Part shown: positions 1 through 7,252 of the stretch, one piece after another | How the letters are laid out: each line of letters begins with the position of its first letter | Position numbering within the stretch: position 1 is the stretch's first letter | NCBI RefSeq assembly: GCF_030283145.1 | Contig: NZ_JASNWE010000001.1 | Coordinates: 2,216,276 to 2,280,275, forward strand | DNA length: 64,000 bases | Reading direction: 5' to 3' | DNA from: Actinomadura xylanilytica | GTDB taxonomy: Bacteria; Actinomycetota; Actinomycetes; Streptosporangiales; Streptosporangiaceae | Program-made: the position numbers and the translations under genes | The notes under the pieces: generated by a model | Database searches by the model: none | What the model was told of the DNA's origin: nothing | The model's input: the letters and a program-made list of their open reading frames with translations, nothing else

Positions 1-2647
1 CCGCGGTCACCTTGACCGGCTGGTCGCCGTCGCCGGTGGCGAGGGTGGTCGTCCCGCCGACCCCGACGTGCACGCGGGAGGCCAGCTTCTCGGTGACGAC
101 GGCGGGGACCACGGGCAGGAGCCGGGCGTTGGCGGCCTGCCCGCCGTGCTTGGGCGCGGTCCCGGCGGTGAGCAGCGCGTTCACCACGGCGCCCGACCCC
201 CCGCGCTCGAACGTCGCCGGGGTGGCGGAGAGCGACACCGACAGCGGCCCCTCTCCACGTCCGGCCGTGGGCGCCTTGCGCAGATTCGGGGCGAACACGT
301 CCCATCCGGTGCCGTGCGGCATCCTCACCTCACCCGCGCCGGTACCGCCCTCGCCGCGCATCTTCAGCAGGTCGAGGGTGAGGGCGCCGGACGTGGGGTT
401 GTCGTCGTAGCCGTACTGGAGGCCGCGGATCGACAGCGGATGGCTGAGCACGCCGCCGGGTCCGGCGAGGCCGGCGGTGTCCACCTCGGCCGTGTGGGTC
501 CGCCCGTCGACCGCGAGCCCGGTCAGCGGCGCGGTGTGGGTCAGCCCGCGCGCGTCCTCGATGATCGCCTTGGCCTGGAAGGCGCCCGCCGGGGCCGTCT
601 CCCCGGGCGCCGCCTTCAGCCGCAGGTCGAACAGCAGCCGCTCGGGACGGCCCGGCACGGGGGCCACCGGCACCGCGGGACGCGCCGCCGCCAGCCGCCC
701 GAGGTCCATGCCGCGCAGCAGGTCGGGCCGGACGCGCAGGATCGGGCCGAGCGCCTTGGCGTCGGCGGCGAGCAGGATCGCGGGGCCGTTCCCGACGGTG
801 GCGTCCTTGCGCACCACCGCGGTCGCGGCGGTGACGCCGGGCAGCGCGGCGAACCGGCCGCCGAGCCCGAGGGTCGCCGGGCCGCCGGGCGCGCTCGGCG
901 CCGCCAGCCGCAGGTCGGCGGCGCTCTGGAAGGCGGCCTGGTCGGACTGCGACCTGCGCCAGGTCGCCATCGTCGTGACCGACAGCACCCCGACGGCCAT
1001 CGCCATCACCAGCAGCAGCGCCGGGCCCGCGTAGCGGAGCTGCCGGCGGCTCACCTGCCGGGCGCCGAGCACGGGCGCCAGGCCCCGGCCGCGCGAGGCG
1101 GCCCGCTCGGCGGTGCTGGAGGCCACCGGCACCAGCCGCAGCAGCAGCACCCCGCCCGCGAGCAGCGCCAGCGCCGGGCCGGACACGATGAACGGGTCGA
1201 TGCCCGACGCCGCTCCGTCCGAGCCCGTCCCGGACGTGGACGCGGCGCCGCCGTACCGGGTGAGCTGCCAGATCCCGAGCCCCGCGACGACCAGCAGCGC
1301 CAGGTCGGCGCCCGAGCCCTTCAGCCCGCCGCGCCGGGACCGGCCGATCGACGTCTGCGCCTCGACGAACGTCCGGTTGGCGCCGCGCAGCGTCGGGACG
1401 ATCGACACCACCGCGCAGACCAGCGCGGTGGTGACCGACACCGCCCACAGCGGCGCGAGCGGCCCGGCGTCCAGGCTCAGGCCGGACGCCCGCACCGCCG
1501 GGGCCAGCCCCGCCACCCGCAGCAGCGGGCCCGCCAGCAGCGGCCCGAACACGGCGGCGGGCAGCACGGTGAGCAGCCCCTCGGTCAGGCTGATGCCCGC
1601 GAGTTGCCGGATCCCCACCCCGCGGGTGCGCAGCAGCGCCACCTCGGTGCGCCGGTGGTCGGCGAGCAGCCGCGCCACCAGCAGCCAGGCGTAGGCGGCC
1701 AGCAGGACGAGCTGGAGCACCGGCATCAGCATCGTGGACCTGGCGACCAGCACCGCGCCGTCGACCTGCGCGAGCAGGTCCGGCAGGGCGGTCGTGGCGG
1801 TGAAGCGGGTGCTGCCGCCGCCGGCCTTGGTGAAGACCGCGCCGCCGTCCCGCACCCGCTGCCCGAGCCCCTTCAGGTCACCGGCCTCGACGCCGCGCAT
1901 GTCGGGCAGCACCGTCCACCGGATCTCGGTGCCGCTGCCGGTTCCGGCGGCGGTGAAGCGGGCCGCGAACGCCTCGGGCCGCACCACGAACGGCCCGTAG
2001 GTGGTGTAGTCGAGCCGCTCGGTGCCGGTGGTGACCAGCCGGTCGCCCTGCCAGAAGTACTCGTCGGGCCGCGGCACCTCGAACAGGCCGACCACCGTGA
2101 CCTTGGCCGTCGAGGCGCGGTCGACGCGGCCGTGCATGGTCAGGGTGTCGCCCACGCCGACGCGCAGCGACCGCGCCGCGGCGGCGGGGAGCGTCGCCTC
2201 CAGCGCGGCGTCGCGGCCCGCGGCCGGCGCCGCCGCGGGCCAGCGGCCCTGCGCCAGCCGGGCGTGCCCCTCGATCCCGTCGTAGCTGGCGAACGCCGTC
2301 AGCTCGGGATGGCCCTCGTCCTCCTGACCGGGCAGGGTGAACGAATCGCTGCGGACGGCGGTGGACACCGTCAGCGGGACGTCCCGGTAGATCTGGCGCA
2401 GTGCCTGGTCGATCTGCCCGCGGGCGGTGTCGAACCCGCCCGCGGGCACCGACGCCGCGATCCTGGTGCCGGACGTCTCGAAGGACGCCCCGGCCAGCGT
2501 CCGGCGCAGTCCCTCGCGCGTCACCGTCCCCGCGTACCCGACCAGGGCCGCCAGCACGGTGGTCGCGAAGAGCGCCGTCGCGCAGGCGGCGAGCACCAGC
2601 GTCCGGTCGCCGGCCATCCTCCTGATCACGAGCCCCGATTGCCGCAT
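1..2647 (-). CDS. FtsX-like ABC transporter permease, C-terminus beyond the window
   Basis: The minus-strand frame is open from an ATG at 2647 to the left edge, so at least 882 residues are present and the C-terminus is missing. An in-frame stop lies just upstream at 2660-2662. After a short basic start (MRQSGLVIRRMAGDR) comes a hydrophobic helix at about residues 15-37, then a long extracellular-type region, a membrane cluster near residues 300-420 and another near 530-560 (LLLVMAMAVGVLSVTTMATW), followed by a second large soluble region. This is the layout of FtsX/MacB-type permeases of ABC exporters with duplicated permease cores. The substrate is unknown, and the ATPase partner is not in view; it would be expected to the left. 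No good ribosome binding site is visible. Confidence 0.8.
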   Translation of the reverse strand, partial: MRQSGLVIRRMAGDRTLVLAACATALFATTVLAALVGYAGTVTREGLRRTLAGASFETSGTRIAASVPAGGFDTARGQIDQALRQIYRDVPLTVSTAVRSDSFTLPGQEDEGHPELTAFASYDGIEGHARLAQGRWPAAAPAAGRDAALEATLPAAAARSLRVGVGDTLTMHGRVDRASTAKVTVVGLFEVPRPDEYFWQGDRLVTTGTERLDYTTYGPFVVRPEAFAARFTAAGTGSGTEIRWTVLPDMRGVEAGDLKGLGQRVRDGGAVFTKAGGGSTRFTATTALPDLLAQVDGAVLVARSTMLMPVLQLVLLAAYAWLLVARLLADHRRTEVALLRTRGVGIRQLAGISLTEGLLTVLPAAVFGPLLAGPLLRVAGLAPAVRASGLSLDAGPLAPLWAVSVTTALVCAVVSIVPTLRGANRTFVEAQTSIGRSRRGGLKGSGADLALLVVAGLGIWQLTRYGGAASTSGTGSDGAASGIDPFIVSGPALALLAGGVLLLRLVPVASSTAERAASRGRGLAPVLGARQVSRRQLRYAGPALLLVMAMAVGVLSVTTMATWRRSQSDQAAFQSAADLRLAAPSAPGGPATLGLGGRFAALPGVTAATAVVRKDATVGNGPAILLAADAKALGPILRVRPDLLRGMDLGRLAAARPAVPVAPVPGRPERLLFDLRLKAAPGETAPAGAFQAKAIIEDARGLTHTAPLTGLAVDGRTHTAEVDTAGLAGPGGVLSHPLSIRGLQYGYDDNPTSGALTLDLLKMRGEGGTGAGEVRMPHGTGWDVFAPNLRKAPTAGRGEGPLSVSLSATPATFERGGSGAVVNALLTAGTAPKHGGQAANARLLPVVPAVVTEKLASRVHVGVGGTTTLATGDGDQPVKVTA

Positions 2648-2720
2648 AGGCGGAAATGATCAACCGAGGGTGACGCCCACCACAACCCCTTTCGGGATTT
2701 CTTGCTCTGTTTGGAACAAT

Positions 2721-5297
2721 TCAGGCGTCCGGGGCGTCGTCCTCTCCCCGCCGTTCGCCCTGCGCGTTCCCGTCGGAGGCGCCGTCGTCGTCCGGCTCGT
2801 CCGCATGTGGTCCGGCCGCGCCGGACTTCCCGTCCTGCTCCGGAGCCTCCGGGGCCCCGGCGGTGTCAGGGCCGCCGGCCCCGGACTCCCCGGGGTTCTG
2901 GACCTGGTCGGCGGCGGCCCGGCCGCGGATCGTGCCGCGCTGGTAGGCGCCCATGATCCGCTGCACGTCCGCGGGCGACCGGCCGAGGTCCTCGGGCTCG
3001 GGCTCCTCGTCGGACGCCGGGGCGTCGGCGCGCAGCGCCGGGGCCAGGCTCTCCTGCGGCTTGCGGATCGGGAGCCCGCCCGGGGTGAGGGTGTCGTCGT
3101 CCTCCGGCTCGCCGCCGCGCCCGCCCCGGCCGCCGCGTCCCCCGGCCGGGACCGCGGCGGGCCGGTCGAGCCGGGCCGGCCGGGTCGGCAGCGGCCCGGC
3201 GTCGGCCTCGTCGTCGGCCTCGTCGTCGGAGCCGGACGGCTCGGGCGTCGGCAGCGCGACCAGGGCGGGGGCCTCGGGACGGGCCGTCGACAGCACCGCC
3301 AGGTTGCCGCGTCCGGGCGGGTCCTGCACGGCGGCGGGACGCGCCGGGGCGGCGGCCGGAACCGGGGCGGGCGCGGCGGCGACACCCGCGCCGACCAGCG
3401 GGCGCTCGGGCTCGGCGGACCGCTCGAACAGGGCCTCGGGTAGCAGCACCACCGCGGTGACGCCGCCGTACGGGGACCGCTTGAGCGTGGTGGTGATCAG
3501 GTGCCGGCGGGCGATCAGCCCGGCGACCAGCAGGCCGAGCCGCTCCTCGGGTGCCACGTCGAACTCCGGCGGGGTGGCGAGCATGTGGTTGGCCGACTCC
3601 AGCCGGTCGGGGTCCAGGCCGAGGCCCTTGTCCTCGATCGCGACCGCGAACCCGTTGGGGGTCATCTGGCCGCTGATCTCCACCGTGGTGTCCGGGCTGG
3701 AGAAGCTCAGCGCGTTCTCGATCAGCTCGGCGAGCAGCCGGATGACGTCGATCACCGCGTGCCCGCGCAGCCACGCGGGGTCGATCCGCTGGAACGTGGC
3801 GCGCTCGTAGTTCTCCACCTCACTGACCGCGGCGCGGATCACGTCCAGGATCGGGACCGGCCGGCGCCACACCCGGGTGGGCTGGCCGCCGGAGAGCTGC
3901 ACCAGGTTCTCGGCGTTGCGCCGGGCGCGGGTGGTCAGGTGGTCCAGCCGGAGCAGGTCCTCCAGCTCCTTGCCGGCCAGGTCCTCGCGGCGCTCCATCC
4001 GGTCGATCATCTGGAGCTGCCGGTTGACCAGGCTCTGGTTGCGCTGCGCCAGGTTGCGCAGCGTCTTGCGGAAGCCGGCGCGCTGCTCGGCCTGCTGGAC
4101 GGCCGCGGTGATCGCGGTCTCCTGCACCCGGTTGAACGCCCTGCCGACCCGGCCGATCTCGTCGTCGCCGAACCGCAGCGGCGGCGCCTGCGCGGCGACG
4201 TCGACCTTCTCACCGTGGCTCAGCCGGGTCATCACCTCGGGCAGCGCGACGTCGGCCAGCTCCTCGGCCGCGATCCGCAGCCGGTTGAGCTGCCGGAGGA
4301 TCGCGCGCGCGGTGGTGAAGGCCAGCACGATGGAGGCGAGGACCGCGAACAGCCCGAGACCGACGACCAGGATCACCCGGGCCAGCACGCCGTAGCCGAC
4401 CGGCACGGCCCGCTCCACCACCTCGTCACCACCCGTGTCGATGGCCTGGTCGATCTGGTCGAGGACGGGCCGGGTGAGCGACTGCCACTGCGCCGCGGTC
4501 ACCCCGGGCCGCAGTTTGGCACGCTGCTTCATCGCCAGCACCCGGTCCTCGGTGACGCGCAGCGCGGTGAACGGTCCGCTCCGGTGCAGCGCCGCGACCC
4601 GGGCGCGGTCGGCGGGCGGGAGCTGCCGGGTCGCCTCGTCCATCCCGTACCGCTGGACGCCGACCGCCTGGCTGAACCGGTTGAACTCGCCCGAGGTGAA
4701 CCGGCCAACGGCGATCACCCCGGCCATCTGCGCGTCCTCGCGGGCCAGCAGCTCGCGGGCGCGGGTGAGCGCGACCAGCGCGCGGCCGTCGGAGGAGACC
4801 CCCTCGTCGTCCAGCGCGGTGTTGAGCAGCACGATGGAGAACGCGGAGTCGATCGCCAGGTTGTAGGCCTGCGCGACACCCGCGCGATCGGCGGTGCCGC
4901 CGTCGACGGCGCTGCGGACGGCGGTCAGCGCCTCCAACCGCTTGCGGGTCTCGGCCACGTGGCCGACGACCTTGTCCGGGGCGTCCTTGGCGGTGCGGCC
5001 CCAGGAGGTGACGAGCTGGTCGGTCCGGGCCCGCTGATCGGCCAGCCCGGGCACGATCACGCCATGCCGGCCGAGCTGGATCATCGACAGTCGGCGCTCG
5101 TCCTGGAGCATGTTGATCAGGGACTTGGTGGGCCGGCCGACCGACGTGTCGATCTGGCCGGCCTCCAGCAGGTTCCAGCCGTCGCGCACGGTCACCCAAG
5201 CCGCGAACCCCCAGAGCGCGACAAGGGACAGCAGCATGGCCGTGATCTTCGCCCGCACACGTGTGTTGCGGGCGGCGGGTGACTTGCGCAGGCGCAT
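2721..5297 (-). CDS. Nitrate/sulfite-sensing (NIT) domain sensor histidine kinase, CvnA-like
   Basis: An 858-residue membrane sensor kinase. TM1 lies at about residues 17-38, a NIT-type helical sensor at about 55-280 (with the family's QDERRLSMIQL segment), TM2 at about 300-325, then HAMP. The phosphoacceptor-like helix carries LDHLTTRARRNAENL, and a HATPase domain follows with N box ELIENALSFSSP (near 524) and G box IEDKGLGLDP (near 556). The last 230 residues are low-complexity Pro/Glu/Asp-rich. The ATG at 5297 is chosen because GAGGA sits 7 bases upstream; an in-frame start at 5411 would add 38 unlikely residues. Such kinases head actinobacterial conservons (cvnABCDE). Here only a P450 accompanies it, about 200 bp upstream on the same strand, with no roadblock, DUF742 or GTPase gene. 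The signal is unknown. Confidence 0.9.
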   Translation of the reverse strand: MRLRKSPAARNTRVRAKITAMLLSLVALWGFAAWVTVRDGWNLLEAGQIDTSVGRPTKSLINMLQDERRLSMIQLGRHGVIVPGLADQRARTDQLVTSWGRTAKDAPDKVVGHVAETRKRLEALTAVRSAVDGGTADRAGVAQAYNLAIDSAFSIVLLNTALDDEGVSSDGRALVALTRARELLAREDAQMAGVIAVGRFTSGEFNRFSQAVGVQRYGMDEATRQLPPADRARVAALHRSGPFTALRVTEDRVLAMKQRAKLRPGVTAAQWQSLTRPVLDQIDQAIDTGGDEVVERAVPVGYGVLARVILVVGLGLFAVLASIVLAFTTARAILRQLNRLRIAAEELADVALPEVMTRLSHGEKVDVAAQAPPLRFGDDEIGRVGRAFNRVQETAITAAVQQAEQRAGFRKTLRNLAQRNQSLVNRQLQMIDRMERREDLAGKELEDLLRLDHLTTRARRNAENLVQLSGGQPTRVWRRPVPILDVIRAAVSEVENYERATFQRIDPAWLRGHAVIDVIRLLAELIENALSFSSPDTTVEISGQMTPNGFAVAIEDKGLGLDPDRLESANHMLATPPEFDVAPEERLGLLVAGLIARRHLITTTLKRSPYGGVTAVVLLPEALFERSAEPERPLVGAGVAAAPAPVPAAAPARPAAVQDPPGRGNLAVLSTARPEAPALVALPTPEPSGSDDEADDEADAGPLPTRPARLDRPAAVPAGGRGGRGGRGGEPEDDDTLTPGGLPIRKPQESLAPALRADAPASDEEPEPEDLGRSPADVQRIMGAYQRGTIRGRAAADQVQNPGESGAGGPDTAGAPEAPEQDGKSGAAGPHADEPDDDGASDGNAQGERRGEDDAPDA

Positions 5298-5504
5298 CAA
5301 CCAGTCCTCAAGCGATCCAAGGGGGGACAGGGACCGGGGAGGGCGCCCGTGCGCCCTCAGAGGTGGAGGAGACGGCGGGGCGGAGACCCTCAGGTCCCTG
5401 ATTGCACGCAAAACACCCTAGCAACGCCGCTTTCGTCATGATCGCGGAACGTGGCCTTCACCTCGGCGCGCCAGGGAGGCGCAGGCCGCGTTCCGCTCGC
5501 CCGG

Positions 5505-6893
5505 CTACCTCGGGACGAGCTCCAGTTCGACGGACTCGCGCGGCTGGAGGGTGAGGGAGAGGCGGGGCTCGACCGGTGCGCCGTGCAGCCCGACCCGGTA
5601 CCGGGTCAGCAGGGTCGCCACGATCAGCGACGCCTCCTGGCTGAAGAAGTGCTGCCCGAGGCACTGGTGGCCGCCGTCCCCGAACGGCAGGTAGGCCAGC
5701 GGGTGCCGGGCCCGGACCCGCTCGCGGGTGAAGCGGTCCGGGTCGAACTCCAGCGGACGCTCCCACACGTCCTCCACCCGGTGGGTCAGGTACGGGGAGA
5801 TGACCAGCGTGGACCCGGCCGGGATCGGCACGCCGCCGATCACGTCGTCCGCGGTGGCCATCCGGGGCACCGCCCAGCCGACCGAGTAGATCCGCAGCAC
5901 CTCGTTCAGCATCTGGTTGGTGTAGGTGAGCTGCCGGATGTGCTCGCGCCGCGGCCGGCCGCCGCCGACCACCCGGTCGACCTCCTCCTGGACCCGGGCG
6001 TAGACCTCCGGGTTCTGCGCCAGCGCGACCCACACCCAGGTCAGCGCGATCGCGCTGGACTCGCTCCCGGCCACGAACAGCGCCACGATGTCGTCGCAGA
6101 TCTGCTCGTCGGTGAGCGACTCCCCGCCGGCACCGGTCCCGTTCAGCAGCCGGGTGACGACGTCGTCGCCGTCGCGCGGGCCCTTCCGGGCCGCGGTGAT
6201 GACCGGCCGCAGGATCTCGTTCACCGTGCGGGTCGAGCGGTGGAACGCGCGGTCACCCGGCATCGGGACCCGGTGCGGGACGAACGGCATCGCCATCCGC
6301 CACAGCAGCGACCCCATCGCGGTGGCGATCGCGGCGCCGAGCCGGTCGCCCTCCTCGTCGGGCACCAGGTTGCCGAAGAAGACCGGGTTGATGACGCGCT
6401 GCACCATCCGGGTCATCTCCAGGCCGGCGTCGACCGGCCGGCCGGGCCCGACCCGCGTGCCGAGGTCGTCCACCGCGCCGCTGACCGAGGTGATCATCTG
6501 CTCGCTCATCGCGGCGAGGTATCTGGCCGAGAACGCCGATTGGAGGATCTCCCGGCTGGCCTGCCACTGGTTGCCCTCGCCGCCGATCCCGCCGCCGGTC
6601 AGCCGCCCGAGCGCGCTCCACATCGCCGCGCCGCGCGGGTAGTTCTCCGCGTGCGTGCGCAGGACGTGCTCCAGGTCCCGGGGGTGGGTGACCAGGAAGG
6701 GGCGGAACGGGCCGACGTTCATCCGGGTGATCGACCCCTGCGATTGCCGGCCGGCCGAGTCGAGGAAGCCGAGGGCGCCGCCGCGCCGCACGTCCGACAG
6801 CAGCCGGCGCAGCGGGATGACGTGGGGGGCGCGGCGCGCGCGGGGCGGACGGGGCGACCTGGCGGCGGTCCCGGATCCGATGGCGGTCGACAT
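5505..6893 (-). CDS. Cytochrome P450
   Basis: A 462-residue soluble bacterial P450. The haem-thiolate loop is FGDGGHQCLG (Cys near residue 412), with His where Arg is usual. The K-helix ExxR is EVLR (near 330), and the PERF-region equivalent is FDPDRF. The I-helix oxygen-activation segment reads AGSESS, so the usual Thr is Ser. The ATG at 6893 has GAGGG 7 bases upstream. It is transcribed towards the CvnA-like kinase about 200 bp downstream, an arrangement that recalls the cvnE P450 of conservons. A promoter can be proposed at 6977-7005. The substrate cannot be read from the sequence. Confidence 0.93.
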   Translation of the reverse strand: MSTAIGSGTAARSPRPPRARRAPHVIPLRRLLSDVRRGGALGFLDSAGRQSQGSITRMNVGPFRPFLVTHPRDLEHVLRTHAENYPRGAAMWSALGRLTGGGIGGEGNQWQASREILQSAFSARYLAAMSEQMITSVSGAVDDLGTRVGPGRPVDAGLEMTRMVQRVINPVFFGNLVPDEEGDRLGAAIATAMGSLLWRMAMPFVPHRVPMPGDRAFHRSTRTVNEILRPVITAARKGPRDGDDVVTRLLNGTGAGGESLTDEQICDDIVALFVAGSESSAIALTWVWVALAQNPEVYARVQEEVDRVVGGGRPRREHIRQLTYTNQMLNEVLRIYSVGWAVPRMATADDVIGGVPIPAGSTLVISPYLTHRVEDVWERPLEFDPDRFTRERVRARHPLAYLPFGDGGHQCLGQHFFSQEASLIVATLLTRYRVGLHGAPVEPRLSLTLQPRESVELELVPR

Positions 6894-7252
6894 GACGGTT
6901 CCCTCGCTGGTTCTCGGACATAGGCCGATAACGGGCAGAAGTCACATGCAGAACAGGAGTGATGATCTTGCACTCAAGTATCACATAGCTCACTTTTCGC
7001 CACAAGATCGACGAGGGGAGGGCTTCGCGCCCCTGACGGCATGCTCCGATCACCGGTCAGCGAATCCTCCGACAACCGGAAAACCCGTCAGATAACTGAG
7101 AATCTCGCCACACACCCCGCCAAATTGACCACACGCGCACGTCCTGCCACACCAGGTGACGCCCCGTCCGGCGGATGTCACGACCCCGGCCGCGTGACGG
7201 TGGCGGAGTCCGGCACGATGGGGGCGACCCGATCGACCCCCGGAGGAGACGC
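6894..7252. other. Divergent intergenic region between the P450 and beta-helix/AAA genes
   Basis: This 359-bp gap separates two divergent genes and is richer in A+T than its flanks around 6950-7000 and 7070-7130. It holds a plausible minus-strand promoter (6977-7005) for the P450 and a small hairpin-capable run around 7014-7034. No convincing small gene was found. TTGACC at 7125-7130 could be a plus-strand -35 element, but no matching -10 follows at normal spacing. Confidence 0.4.
6977..7005 (-). promoter_or_regulatory. Candidate promoter of the P450 gene
   Basis: On the minus strand TTGTGG (7000-7005) is followed after exactly 17 bases by GATACT (6977-6982), which is preceded by TGT as in an extended -10. 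The predicted start near 6970 gives a leader of about 77 nt before the ATG at 6893. This rests on sequence match only. Confidence 0.4.

Noticed and set aside
68..2659. 863-codon open frame on the plus strand
   Set aside because: It lies opposite the FtsX-like permease and encodes an Arg/Gly/Pro-rich mixture with no domain. It is a G+C-driven antisense shadow.
3501..5282. 593-codon plus-strand open frame
   Set aside because: Antisense to the sensor kinase, with low-complexity composition and no motifs.
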